In this document: piece after piece, positions 18,478 through 27,267 of the stretch
Position numbering within the stretch: the first letter of the stretch is position 1
Layout of the letters: each line of letters begins with the position of its first letter
Source of the DNA: Deinococcus peraridilitoris DSM 19664
GTDB taxonomy: Bacteria; Deinococcota; Deinococci; Deinococcales; Deinococcaceae
Assembly (NCBI RefSeq): GCF_000317835.1
Contig: NC_019789.1
Location: 310,001-374,000, forward strand
DNA: 64,000 nucleotides
Direction: 5' to 3'
Made by a program: the position numbers and the translations under genes
The notes under the pieces: model-generated
The model's database searches: none
Told to the model about the DNA's origin: nothing
The model's input: the letters and a program-made list of their open reading frames with translations, nothing else

Positions 18478-19158
18478 TTACCGGGTGGCGTCGGTGATGG
18501 CCGCGCGAACCACGTCGGGACTCAGGCTGCTCTGCGCGCTCAGGCGAGCTTCGGTCAGCGCCTGCTGCGCGGCGGTCTGCGCGGTCAGGTAGGCCGCGCT
18601 GGGCGTGGCTTGCGGCCGGATGCTGGGGCTGGTCTCTACCTGCACGAAGGCGAATCCGGCCGCCTGGTCGGTGCCGGTTTCGTTGGTCCACAAGCCTTTT
18701 CCGGCGATGACGGCCTGCTTGTTCACCACTTCGACTTTGCCGTCGAGGTCGGTCATGAAAAAGCGGGTGGGGCTGCTGCCGCGCGGAACGCTGCTGTCGC
18801 TGAAGGGCACCATGCCGGAAGCCAGTGCCGAGCCGGAGCTGGTCTTCAGGGTGCCCATGATGCCGGCGCCCTGTTCGCTGTCGGTGCTGCACGACTGGCT
18901 GTAGCACCAGGCCATCACGCCACCGCTGGCGTTGACGTAGGTGGTGCTTTTGTATTTGCTGCTGAAGCTGGCGACACCGTAGCGCCGGGTGCCATCGTTG
19001 AGCGAGGCCACTATGACCCAGTCGCCGTAGTACGGCACCAGGGTGCTGTTTTGCTCGACGGTGTTCATGTTGGGGTTATAGGGGTAGGTGGGCGCCGGAG
19101 CGCCACCGCACGAAGCGAGGGTGGTTGCGAGCAGGCCGGCGATCAGGGGTTTCTTCAC
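18478..19158 (-). CDS. Lipoprotein of unknown function
   Basis: A 226-residue predicted lipoprotein: VKKPLIAGLLATTLASCGG carries a signal peptide and the lipobox LASC. The mature part has an early conserved-looking region (PYYGDWVIVASLNDGTRRYGVASF) with two later cysteines, and an alanine-rich C-terminal helix. I do not recognise the family. GTG 19158 has GGAG 6 nt upstream; an ATG 21 bp further up is in frame but lacks a good site. Confidence 0.65.
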   Translation of the reverse strand: MKKPLIAGLLATTLASCGGAPAPTYPYNPNMNTVEQNSTLVPYYGDWVIVASLNDGTRRYGVASFSSKYKSTTYVNASGGVMAWCYSQSCSTDSEQGAGIMGTLKTSSGSALASGMVPFSDSSVPRGSSPTRFFMTDLDGKVEVVNKQAVIAGKGLWTNETGTDQAAGFAFVQVETSPSIRPQATPSAAYLTAQTAAQQALTEARLSAQSSLSPDVVRAAITDATR

Positions 19159-19263
19159 GTTTTTCTCCGATCTCATCATAAACTATTCATCTTCATGAGG
19201 CCGCGATTGTCTCCCAGGTGCAGGGTGGTTTGACGGGCCTCCTCATAAGGATGACTTCTCATC

Positions 19264-19286
19264 GGTCCGCCCTTGCGGGCGGACCG
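19264..19286 (-). terminator. Terminator of the Ig-repeat lipoprotein gene
   Basis: GGTCCGCCC and GGGCGGACC form a 9-bp GC-rich stem with a short loop, 17 bp beyond the minus-strand stop at 19303. Confidence 0.65.
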
Positions 19287-19302
19287 GCGGTTCAGCCCGA
19301 GT

Positions 19303-21717
19303 TCAGCGGCGCACGATAATGGTCGTGGCGCTCACGCTGTTTCCGGCGAGGTCGATGGCGGTGACGGTAAGGGTGGTGCCGACTGGCACGTTCTTGAGGT
19401 TGTGCTGCAAACTGGTGCCGCTGAGCGAGCCTTTGATGCTCACGTCGGTATTCTTGCCGTCCACGCTGTACGACAGGCGCACGTCACCGATGCCGGCGGT
19501 GGCGCCCACCGGCGCAGTGTCACTGATGGTCGCGCTAATTGCGGTGTTGCGGCTCTTGCCTTTGGCAATCGCGCTGAGGCCGCTGATAGTCGGCGCGATC
19601 GAGTCGCTGGCGCTGAGCGAGAAGGTGCTGGTCTGACGGGCAACGTTGTTCGCCGCGTCGTAAGCCTGCAAGGTGAGGGTGTTGCTGCCGGGGACCAGAC
19701 CGCTGACGGTCGCGTCGAAGGTGGCGTCCTGGGCACTGCCGCTCAGCAGCAGCTCGCTTTCATTGCTGCCGTTGAGTTGGTAGGTCACGCGGGTCACGCC
19801 GACCAGGTCACTCGCTTGACCGCTGATGCGCAGGGTCGGCGTGTCGCTGCCCGCCCCGAGGACTTCGGTCACGACGTTGCTGAAGCTGGGGGCGCCCACG
19901 TCCGGCGCGGTGATGGTGACGGTGGCGGTGGCGGTGTTGCCCTGGGCGTCCTGCGCGGTGAGCAGAATGCTGTTCTCGCCGTCCTGCAAGGCGTCCACCA
20001 GGATATCCAGGCTGCTGGTGATCGGCGAGACCGTCACGGCCGGCGCGCCGTTGAGGCTGTAGGTGAGGCTGGTGACGCCGACGTTGTCGCTCAGCGTGCC
20101 GGTGATGCGCCCGTCATAGCCACCGTCGACGCTGACGATCGCCGCGCCTGCCAGGTCACTGCCGAACACCGGTGCCAGCGAATCGGGAATCTGCACGTTG
20201 ATCTGCATGTCGCCGCTGGTCGCGACGTTGCCGACCTGATCAAAGGCTTTGGCGTTGAAGGTCACCGTGCCGTTGTCGGCGAAGGTGAAGCTGGCGCTGT
20301 ACTCGTACGGCGCGCTGGCATCCGTCGCTACGAGCACGCCGTTGCGGTAGAACTCCACGTAATTCACCCCGGTGCCGCCCTCGTTGTCCTGCGCGGCGGC
20401 CGTGAGGGTCAGGCTGCCTTCACTCGTGACGGTCGGGCTGGACGAGCTGAGGCTGACCGTCGGGGCGGTGGTGTCAATCGCCACGGTGACGCGGGCGGCG
20501 TCGCTGATGGTGTGGTTGCCGGCGACGTCGAAGGCTTTGGCGGTGTAGTCGTACGTACCGTTCTGGCTGTTGGCGCTGAACTCCGCTGCCGCCGTCCAGC
20601 CGTCGCTGCCGTTCGTGTCGGTGCCCAGCAGGGCGCCGTTCTGGTAGAACTCCACTTTGCTGACAGAGCGGTTGTCGGTGGCGTCCGCGGTGATTTCCAC
20701 CTGACCGGCGGCGGTGAGCGAGGCGGGAGAAGCGGTGACGCTGACGCTGGGGGCGACGTCGTCGATGTCGACGGTGACGTTGACCGCGTTGCTGGGAACG
20801 CTGGCTTTGCCGGCGGCGGTGAAGGCCACGGCGGTGTAGACGTGGGTGCCGTTGTCGGCGGCGCTGAACTCGATGGTCTTGGCGAAGCCGTCCTGGGGCG
20901 TGAAATCCCCGGTCCCGACCTGCACGCCGTTGTCGTAGAAGAAGACGTGATCGACGGCGCCTTCGGCGGTGACCTTCAGCAGCACGCTTCCGCCGCGCTG
21001 GGTGACCGGCCCGTCGCCCTCGCGCGACAGCACGACGTTGGTCGGCGCGGGCACGTCGACCGGCAGGCCGGGAATGTTGACGTTGACGCTGAGGGTGTTG
21101 CTGGGCGCGCTGGCGTTGCCGGCCGCGTCGTAGGCGCGGGCGCTGTACTGGTGGCTGGACTGGTTGCCGGCGGCGAAATCGACGCTGGCGGTGAAGCCGT
21201 CGTCCGGGGTGGTGTCCTCGGCGATTTTGGTGGCGCCGTCATAAAACTCGACCCGGGTGACCTTGACGTTGTCCTGGGCAGCAACGCTGAGGCCCAGCGG
21301 CCCTGCCCGGGTGATGGGATCCGTCAGGGGCGCAGTGCTGGAGAGAACCACCTTGGTGGGCGCGTGACGGTCGAGCACGGTGATGCTGAGGGTGTATTTT
21401 TTGGAGGGATTGCCGGCCGAGTCGAACACCGTGACCTTGATGGTGTGCGGACCGGGCTTGAGGCTGCTGGGCAGGGGAATGGTGTAGGGCCCTTTGCCGC
21501 TCACCTTGAGGGTGATGACCGGTCCGGTGTCGATGCTGTACTCGAGCTTGCTGATGCCAACGTTGTCGGACGCGAGGATGGTGGCCTGACCGGTCTGGGC
21601 GTCGTAGGTGACGCTGCCGACCGTGGGGAGCTGGCCGTCCTGAGGGGCGCCTTGACCGCAGGCCGCGAGGATGAGCGCAAGGGTCAAGGCCGCCACCGAC
21701 AGTGAAACCTTTTTCAT
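19303..21717 (-). CDS. Large Ig-like repeat lipoprotein
   Basis: An 804-residue surface lipoprotein. MKKVSLSVAALTLALILAAC is a signal peptide with lipobox LAAC. The rest consists of about eight beta-sandwich repeats of 90-100 residues, recognisable by recurring VxxVEFYxNG, YTAxAFDxAGN and VxVxVD motifs, as in bacterial Ig-like (Big) domains. Later repeats (from about residue 500) are more divergent. Such proteins usually act in adhesion or as surface scaffolds. GAGGAG lies 6 nt before ATG 21717. The high-GC antisense strand is open over nearly the whole gene but is a shadow. Confidence 0.85.
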   Translation of the reverse strand: MKKVSLSVAALTLALILAACGQGAPQDGQLPTVGSVTYDAQTGQATILASDNVGISKLEYSIDTGPVITLKVSGKGPYTIPLPSSLKPGPHTIKVTVFDSAGNPSKKYTLSITVLDRHAPTKVVLSSTAPLTDPITRAGPLGLSVAAQDNVKVTRVEFYDGATKIAEDTTPDDGFTASVDFAAGNQSSHQYSARAYDAAGNASAPSNTLSVNVNIPGLPVDVPAPTNVVLSREGDGPVTQRGGSVLLKVTAEGAVDHVFFYDNGVQVGTGDFTPQDGFAKTIEFSAADNGTHVYTAVAFTAAGKASVPSNAVNVTVDIDDVAPSVSVTASPASLTAAGQVEITADATDNRSVSKVEFYQNGALLGTDTNGSDGWTAAAEFSANSQNGTYDYTAKAFDVAGNHTISDAARVTVAIDTTAPTVSLSSSSPTVTSEGSLTLTAAAQDNEGGTGVNYVEFYRNGVLVATDASAPYEYSASFTFADNGTVTFNAKAFDQVGNVATSGDMQINVQIPDSLAPVFGSDLAGAAIVSVDGGYDGRITGTLSDNVGVTSLTYSLNGAPAVTVSPITSSLDILVDALQDGENSILLTAQDAQGNTATATVTITAPDVGAPSFSNVVTEVLGAGSDTPTLRISGQASDLVGVTRVTYQLNGSNESELLLSGSAQDATFDATVSGLVPGSNTLTLQAYDAANNVARQTSTFSLSASDSIAPTISGLSAIAKGKSRNTAISATISDTAPVGATAGIGDVRLSYSVDGKNTDVSIKGSLSGTSLQHNLKNVPVGTTLTVTAIDLAGNSVSATTIIVRR

Positions 21718-21940
21718 GAATACTCCTCTGGCCGGGCTCACCATTGGCTCCACCTGCCCTAAGGTGACCGTGTACTGAGGCAGGCTTCAACGCTTCCGTG
21801 AAATTTTTCATGCTGGGTGCATGTGGCTTCATCGTAGTACACATTTCTCGTAGAGGACTCACAAATTAGCGAACGATAAAAAAAGTTCTAAACCTCGTGC
21901 CAGACTTCACGGCAGTCCATTCTTCGCATATGGTGAGTCC

Positions 21941-22312
21941 ATGGACGCCCACCAACCTCTCATTTTCTCAGCGGGTGAATGGGTGGTGATCGAGAAGAAA
22001 GGCCGACCCTGGCGCCTCACCACCATTGAATCCACCAGCGAGGGTGAAGTGAGCGTGTACGGAGGCTACCGGTACTGCGCCCTCAGCGGCTGGCGGCTGG
22101 ACGCCGAATTTCAGCAGGGCCAACGGCTGGCCCCCATCACCCCTGAACGGCTCGATTACCTGGTGCTGGGGCAACTGCAGGAGGCCCTGGCCAAACCACC
22201 CGCCAGCCCGCCCTCGCGGGCCTGGCTCGACCAGCTGTCCGCGCTGGCCAGCGCTTCCCTGCGGCTCAATGGACCGAGCGGCGTGCTGAGGCTGCCCGGT
22301 CCGTCCGCCTGA
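21941..22312 (+). CDS. Hypothetical protein, 123 aa
   Basis: A short soluble protein with a beta-rich N-terminal half (FSAGEWVVIEKKGRPWRLTTIES, then GEVSVYGGYRYCALSGWRLD) and a proline- and alanine-rich C-terminus. The N-terminal half looks like a small barrel-type module, but I cannot assign a family. Codon usage matches the neighbours. No clear ribosome site was seen before the ATG. Confidence 0.5.
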   Translation: MDAHQPLIFSAGEWVVIEKKGRPWRLTTIESTSEGEVSVYGGYRYCALSGWRLDAEFQQGQRLAPITPERLDYLVLGQLQEALAKPPASPPSRAWLDQLSALASASLRLNGPSGVLRLPGPSA

Positions 22313-22439
22313 CTGCCGACCGCCACACCTTCATCGGGGCCGTCAGGGTTTTGTCAGAACCGCCGCGCTACGCTGAGGCAAGTTCTTCAGCCACCGGTGT
22401 CCTGTTTCTTCCCCTTCGCCATCTCTGCAAGGATCCGAC

Positions 22440-22604
22440 ATGTCTTTTCTTGAGCTCGCCATGGCCATTGGTCTGCCCATCTCTGCCGTCGCGCTGGTCT
22501 TCAGCGGACGCGAACTCCACGACCGCCTGACCATTCGTCAGCGCGAACGCGAGAAAAACCGCGAGCTGCGCTCGTTCTGGAACAGCCGGCATCCCGGCGA
22601 CTGA
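22440..22604 (+). CDS. Small single-pass membrane protein, 54 aa
   Basis: A 54-codon frame with AAGGA 6-10 nt before its ATG. The product has one hydrophobic segment (FLELAMAIGLPISAVALVF) followed by a highly charged tail rich in Arg and Glu. A strong rho-independent terminator begins 16 bp after the stop, which supports a real transcribed unit. Function unknown. Confidence 0.55.
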   Translation: MSFLELAMAIGLPISAVALVFSGRELHDRLTIRQREREKNRELRSFWNSRHPGD

Positions 22605-22620
22605 CCGTCCACCAGCGCAG

Positions 22621-22660
22621 AGTGCTCCCCGGCCCGCCAGAGCCAGGGAGCACTTTTTTT
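22621..22660 (+). terminator. Rho-independent terminator
   Basis: AGTGCTCCC (22621-22629) and GGGAGCACT (22646-22654) form a 9-bp stem followed by seven T. It serves the small gene at 22440-22604; the convergent kinase gene ends 84 bp beyond. Confidence 0.85.
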
Positions 22661-22743
22661 ACGCTTTCTTTTTCGTCGGACCAGCAACCGGAAAGGCAAC
22701 CACACCTGCTTCCCCGGTCGTGCAAGCCCGCTTCAGACCCTTT

Positions 22744-24405
22744 CTACCGCACGGGTTTCAAACCGCGAAAGCGCTGCTTTTGCTCCTCCTCGCCGTACCC
22801 GTACCCGTAATACGAACTGCGGTTGCGGGGCAGCTTGTTGAGCGCCAGGCCCAGCACGCCCACGCCCGCGGTGCGGGCATTCTCCAGCGAACGTTCCACG
22901 TCCGACAGGCGCGTCTTGCCCGCCTCGACCACCAGCAGCACCCCGTCCGCGTTGCGCGCGAGCGACAGCGTGTCCGGCAGCGACAGCATCGGCGGTGAAT
23001 CGATCAGCACCACGTCATACCCGGCCGCCCAGCGCTCCAGCAACTTCGGCAGCGCCGGCTGGTTGAGAATGTTGGTGGCTTCCCCGCCCCGCGCACCTTT
23101 GCCGGCCGGCAGCAGATCCACTCCTTCCGAGACCCGCACCGCATGCGCCGCTTCCGGCTGCAAGAAGGCGCCGCTGAGGGTTGCCACGGGCGCCTGGCCC
23201 GCCTGCGCACCGGGCAACGCCACCAGTTCGGTCTGCTCAGGCGCCCACACCTTGAACTGGGTGGGACGGCGCAAATCCGCGTCGATCACCAGCACCCGCA
23301 ATCCACCGGACGCCAGGTTGGCCGCCAGGGCCGCCGTCAGGCTGCTTTTGCCTTCGCTGGCATGCGCACTCGACACCACCAGCCGCCGTTGCCGATCGCC
23401 GGGCAGCACGCTCAGCAAATTGATGCGCAAAAACCCCACGCTTTCGTACAGCGGCCCGCTTTCACTGGCCGCCACAAAACCACCCTGCAGGTGTTTGCGC
23501 TGCACCAGCGGCAATTGCCCCAACACCGGCAACCCCAACGCCAGCAGATCATCGGTGCCGTTCACCCGCCGGCGCAGGCTGTCACTCAAAAGGGCCAGCC
23601 CCGAGCTGAGAAACAACGCCAGCAACCCCGCCAGCGCCGCGTTGCGGGTCGGCCGTGGCGCCACCGGACGGCGCGGCGCGACCGGCTCCGCCACCAAGCT
23701 GAGGGTGCCGCTGGCCGCCGCTTCCAGCACGGTCACCTGCGACAGGTTCTGCAGCAGCTGCCCGCGCGCGGCGATCAGGCTCTGACGGTCGAGGCTGCCG
23801 GCCGGCGCGGCCTGCAAACGGGCGGTGGTGTCACGCAACTGCGCCTGCACGCTGCGGCGCGCCCGGCTGACCCCCGCCTGCGCGCGCGCCGTGTCCCAGT
23901 CGAGTAGGGCCGTGACCCCGACTTCCGCCAAAGTCCGCGCCGCTTCCGGAGAACTGCCGGTCGCGCTGATTTCATACACCCCGCGCTGCTGCGGATCGAG
24001 CCGCGCTTTGACGGTGAAGCGCCTGAAGACGTTGTCGGCCAGCTCATTTTGCAGATCCCGGCGAATGACCGCGACGACGTCCGGCGGCAAGTCGGTTTTT
24101 TCCAGCCCCTCCAGCACCGCGCCCACCACGCGCCGGCTGTGCAGGGCTTCCTGCAGCGCCCCTTGCGGAAGGGGCGGCGCGGTCACCAGGGTGTTGTTGA
24201 TCAGGGAGTTGCCGGCCTCGTTGCTGCCGGCCATCACGCTGGTGGTGGCCCGGTATACCGGCGCCTGCTGTTTGGACAGCAGGAAGGTGCCTCCCGCCGC
24301 CAGCGCGCTGGTCAGCGCGATCAGCGGCGCGTGACGCCGCAGCGCCTGAAAAACCTGCCGCAGATCGATCTCATCCGGGCGGGGAGCAGAAGGAGAAGTC
24401 ATCAT
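22744..24405 (-). CDS. Polysaccharide co-polymerase / tyrosine autokinase (Wzc type)
   Basis: A 553-residue BY-kinase. The N-terminal Wzz part has a first membrane helix (APLIALTSALAAGGTFLLS) and a second near residue 285 (AALAGLLALFLSSGLALL). The cytoplasmic kinase domain has Walker A ASEGKSSLTAAL, Walker A' VLVIDADLRRP and Walker B VVLIDSPPM. The C-terminal tail SSYYGYGYGEEEQ is the tyrosine cluster that is autophosphorylated. It controls chain length and export of the polysaccharide. ATG 24405 and 24402 are both possible starts. No Wza or Wzb gene is in the window. Confidence 0.93.
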   Translation of the reverse strand: MMTSPSAPRPDEIDLRQVFQALRRHAPLIALTSALAAGGTFLLSKQQAPVYRATTSVMAGSNEAGNSLINNTLVTAPPLPQGALQEALHSRRVVGAVLEGLEKTDLPPDVVAVIRRDLQNELADNVFRRFTVKARLDPQQRGVYEISATGSSPEAARTLAEVGVTALLDWDTARAQAGVSRARRSVQAQLRDTTARLQAAPAGSLDRQSLIAARGQLLQNLSQVTVLEAAASGTLSLVAEPVAPRRPVAPRPTRNAALAGLLALFLSSGLALLSDSLRRRVNGTDDLLALGLPVLGQLPLVQRKHLQGGFVAASESGPLYESVGFLRINLLSVLPGDRQRRLVVSSAHASEGKSSLTAALAANLASGGLRVLVIDADLRRPTQFKVWAPEQTELVALPGAQAGQAPVATLSGAFLQPEAAHAVRVSEGVDLLPAGKGARGGEATNILNQPALPKLLERWAAGYDVVLIDSPPMLSLPDTLSLARNADGVLLVVEAGKTRLSDVERSLENARTAGVGVLGLALNKLPRNRSSYYGYGYGEEEQKQRFRGLKPVR

Positions 24406-24482
24406 CAACGCTTAATGTAATGCCAAAGCGACGTCCAAAGGTGGGAAGTTCATTGCACTCGCAGACCCCGCCTTCCGCCGGC

Positions 24483-24498
24483 ATTCCCCGCGGGGAAC
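24483..24498. repeat. Palindromic island repeat, copy 1
   Basis: ATTCCCCGCGGGGAAC contains the perfect 14-bp palindrome TTCCCCGCGGGGAA (24484-24497). The same palindrome occurs at 26933 and 28910. This copy lies between the kinase gene and the first HNH-like gene, at the left edge of the accessory island. Confidence 0.7.
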
Positions 24499-24615
24499 AA
24501 TGGACACCCTACGATCAACGGACGTCAACGCGACTTCCGCTCGCGCTCCGCGCCAACCCAGCTACCCTGGCTTCACCCGCGGTCCGGGGCACTGCCGGAG
24601 CCAAACCGCTCAGCC

Positions 24616-24951
24616 TCAGCTTCTGTCGCCCACACCCCCGAGACCTGCCGGTATTCGGCCGCGCCCGCGCTCGGGAAGCGACACCACCTGCAAGTTCCGG
24701 CGGCGGTTATCGAGGCTATTGCCGTTTCGGTGCTCGACGCGCAGGCGCTGTTCGCAACCCTCCAAACCCAGCAGCAGCGAGGGCAGCACGATCACCGAGC
24801 CACCCACATCGGCCACGACCTGCTGCGGCTCGCGCCGGCTGAGCCGCCAGATGTACTGCCACGCCACGTCAGCGTCCTCGTCATCGACGAGCGCCCGCAT
24901 GAACAGGCTGTTGTTCCGCTTCCACCGTCCACACACCGGAATCTCGATCAT
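24616..24951 (-). CDS. HNH-endonuclease-like protein, 111 aa
   Basis: The stretch VEHRNGNSLDNRRRNLQVVS near residues 70-90 is the typical H-x-N-G-x-x-L-D-N-R-x-x-N-L core of HNH proteins found in phages and plasmids. The N-terminal part (RWKRNNSLFMRALVDDEDADVAWQYIW) matches the usual lead-in of such genes. Likely a free-standing DNA endonuclease of a mobile element. A second gene with the same core lies at 27264-27611. Confidence 0.6.
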   Translation of the reverse strand: MIEIPVCGRWKRNNSLFMRALVDDEDADVAWQYIWRLSRREPQQVVADVGGSVIVLPSLLLGLEGCEQRLRVEHRNGNSLDNRRRNLQVVSLPERGRGRIPAGLGGVGDRS

Positions 24952-25341
24952 GCCTGAGGCTGCCTCTTCGCCTGGGAATCACCCGTCGGGGCCGATGCGG
25001 ACGGGAAGTCAGCGGACCGTCAGGCGAGAATCCCCACCAGGCTGACTTCGACGCGGACGATAGTCCGCTTGTCAAAACTGCGTCCGGACGCCCGACGCGT
25101 GCGGGGATACAGCAAAGCCCTGTGGTGCGAGACCGCTGGCTCTCCGCTCCGGTCAATGAGGACCCATCCCAGCAGCTACTCGTTGTAGGCACCCGCCCAC
25201 AGAAAGGTGGCCGCTGCAGCGAAGTGCGTCCTGCTCGTGACCGGCCTCCTCCGGGTGAGCTCAGTGGCTCGGCCAGCCCACCCGCCCCTACGCCGAGATC
25301 TACAGAGCTCGAACGGCCCGCCGGACTTTCATTTTCGTTCA
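24952..25341. other. Gap without a clear gene
   Basis: About 390 bp between the start of the HNH-like gene and the 3' end of the polymerase-like gene. Open frames here have irregular, shadow-like composition. I see no terminator or repeat. Confidence 0.4.
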
Positions 25342-26760
25342 TCAGGCACTGGCCACCAGGCGGGTGGGGATGTTCAGCTCCTGAGCCTGACGTTCCACCG
25401 CGCCGAGGAGCCGCCGCATCTGCCGCGTGAACTTGCTGCGGTCATGACTGCGCACGTAGAACCCATCATGCAGCCACAGCACGATCGAGTAATCATCTGT
25501 CCGGCGCGCCAGGTCGAAGATGGGCCACATCAGCTTCACTTCATACGACTGCGCTTCGTAAGCCAGCAGCGTGCGGATGTTCCGGCTTTGCGGCTCCAGC
25601 GGGTGAAACCGGCCGAAGGCGTCCCGCATTCCCCCGTCCCTTTTGATGGCCTTCATTCGGCGGTCGCGAGCGTCCAGCAGGCTCTGAAACACCGGCGACG
25701 CCAGCAGCCGCTCCGCCCGCTCTTCACCGATGTCTTTGGCCAGTACCTGCCTCAGCATCCACCTCGTGCGGCCGAACACCGCCGCGTACACGCAGATCTT
25801 GACGCTCGGCTTGTGCTCGTCCGACAAACCCGCCTGGCGCAGCAACAGCGGCCAGATCGAGCCATGCTCCCGCAAGAGCGCATGGATGTCGGGAATGTCC
25901 CATAAACAGGCTACGACCGCCGGTTGCGCGTTTTCCAGATCGTACTGGGCCGCGTCGTGCAGCAGGCAGCGGCGCACCACGCCCGAGCACAGTGCGAGCG
26001 AGGATCCGATGGTGTAGATCCTTGGGGACTTGCGGACCTGCTGGTAGGTGGGTTCGAACTGCCAGGGCAGGCTGCGCAGGATCCGCAAGTTGGCGTCCAC
26101 TTTGGTGGCGGGCAAGGTCAGGCACACACCATAGGCGGCGTCCAGCCGCTCGCGGTGCGGCGCGTACACGCGCGGCGAGACACCGTTGAGGTAACGGACG
26201 CCGTCAGCGTTCGGGTGGGAAGGGTCGACCGCGACGTGCTGCCGCACTTGCCGCCACCGCTCGTTCACACCACGCCAACCCACCGCTTTACCGGTTTCGA
26301 AGTCCACCGGCTCGAACAGCTGCTGCTGCGGGGTGCGCAGTTCCTGCTGCAATCCGGCGTCCAGGGCCGGCTCCAGCCGCAAGGTCAGCACGCGCGCCCG
26401 TCCCGCTTCGTGGTCGTAAGGGGACAGCGTCGCCTCGAGGCCACACGCGTCCACGAAGCCCGTCAGAAAAAGTAAGGAGCGGTAACGGCCGCCTCGCAGC
26501 TCCTTTTCCTTGCCTTCCAGCGCCGCTGCCAGCGGGCGGGGAATCACCGCGCCGCGCTCTGCCTGGTATTCATCAAGAAAGGGGGTGAAGAGAACGTGCC
26601 CCAACGGGCGCCAGTACGCCAGTTGATCGCGGAGGCGCGGCATCCGGCCCAGGAGGGTCTCACGGAAAGCGCGGGAAACGACGGCACGCTGCGGGCGAAT
26701 CAACGAAGGATCGAACATGCCGATCATCAGGCCGGACGCAGCGGGCACTATCCTGAACAC
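25342..26760 (-). CDS. Orphan family A DNA-polymerase-like protein, 472 aa
   Basis: The C-terminal half carries the ordered signatures of family A polymerases. Motif A is YDLENAQPAVVACL with Asp274. Fingers helix O is KPSVKICVYAAVFG, where K317, K321, Y325, F329 and G330 match the spacing R-x3-K-x3-F-x3-Y-G of Pol I. Then come GGMRDAFGRFHPL, R396 and Q404 at R-x7-Q spacing, and motif C LHDGF (H431, D432). Motif A has Gln279 where Pol I has the steric-gate Glu, and motif C has Gly for Glu. There is no room for exonuclease domains, and the N-terminal 260 residues are unassigned. It probably replicates a mobile element; RNA polymerase or primase activity is also possible. The GTG start is uncertain, with no clear ribosome site; Met12 or Met15 are alternatives. 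Confidence 0.7.
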   Translation of the reverse strand: MFRIVPAASGLMIGMFDPSLIRPQRAVVSRAFRETLLGRMPRLRDQLAYWRPLGHVLFTPFLDEYQAERGAVIPRPLAAALEGKEKELRGGRYRSLLFLTGFVDACGLEATLSPYDHEAGRARVLTLRLEPALDAGLQQELRTPQQQLFEPVDFETGKAVGWRGVNERWRQVRQHVAVDPSHPNADGVRYLNGVSPRVYAPHRERLDAAYGVCLTLPATKVDANLRILRSLPWQFEPTYQQVRKSPRIYTIGSSLALCSGVVRRCLLHDAAQYDLENAQPAVVACLWDIPDIHALLREHGSIWPLLLRQAGLSDEHKPSVKICVYAAVFGRTRWMLRQVLAKDIGEERAERLLASPVFQSLLDARDRRMKAIKRDGGMRDAFGRFHPLEPQSRNIRTLLAYEAQSYEVKLMWPIFDLARRTDDYSIVLWLHDGFYVRSHDRSKFTRQMRRLLGAVERQAQELNIPTRLVASA

Positions 26761-26931
26761 TCATGGCGGGGGGGTAATGCATAATGCAGCTTCAGCTCTT
26801 CAGTTTCCCTACGCCAGCATGGAGTCCAGCCGCCTCGGGGTGAGACACCAGTAGAGGGTGAGGCCCTTCCGATGGCCGCTCCCCCGCCGCCCCAGCCGAC
26901 GGTCGACCTTCTTGCTGCTGTCTATCTGACC

Positions 26932-26947
26932 GTTCCCCGCGGGGAAC
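26932..26947. repeat. Palindromic island repeat, copy 2
   Basis: GTTCCCCGCGGGGAAC, a perfect 16-bp palindrome, lies in the intergenic stretch between the excisionase-like gene and the polymerase-like gene, upstream of the latter. Confidence 0.7.
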
Positions 26948-27024
26948 GACATCGCCAGGCTGCGGATGATCCGGCTCAGCGGCTTTCCCCCTTCCACCAT
27001 GCGCCCACGAACTTCCTCTCGGCA

Positions 27025-27267
27025 TCACTGCTTGAACAGGCTTTCCAGCTGCTGCCAGGGGGTGGGCGGCAGGGCTTCCTCCGGGAGTCCCGCATTCCCC
27101 AGCAGCCTGGAGAGCTCGATGTGCGAAATGCGGTACTGCCGGCAGATGCTGACCGCCTCGATCTCCCCCCGCCGGATCATCCGCCGGATGGTCGCCTCGG
27201 ATACCCGCAGCAGCTCCGCGAGTTCCGAGGGCGTGTAGAAGTAGCGCGGTTGGGGTTCGAACTTCAC
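27025..27267 (-). CDS. Excisionase-type HTH DNA-binding protein
   Basis: An 80-residue protein. YTPSELAELLRVSEATIRRMIRRGEIEAV followed by QYRISHIELSRLL is the MerR-like/excisionase winged helix. In plasmids and phages such proteins act as excision factors or small regulators. Its ATG overlaps the TGA of the upstream HNH-like gene (ATGA), so both are in one operon, and the polymerase-like gene lies downstream on the same strand. Confidence 0.8.
   Translation of the reverse strand: MKFEPQPRYFYTPSELAELLRVSEATIRRMIRRGEIEAVSICRQYRISHIELSRLLGNAGLPEEALPPTPWQQLESLFKQ

Noticed and set aside
19273..21705. 810-residue plus-strand open frame
   Set aside because: It is antisense to the Ig-repeat lipoprotein. 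High GC keeps the complementary frame open; its Gly/Val/Asp/Arg-rich composition has no domain logic, while the other strand has a signal peptide and repeats.
24881..25342. 153-residue minus frame upstream of HNH gene 1
   Set aside because: Ser/Arg/Pro-rich with no motif and partly overlapping the HNH gene in another frame.
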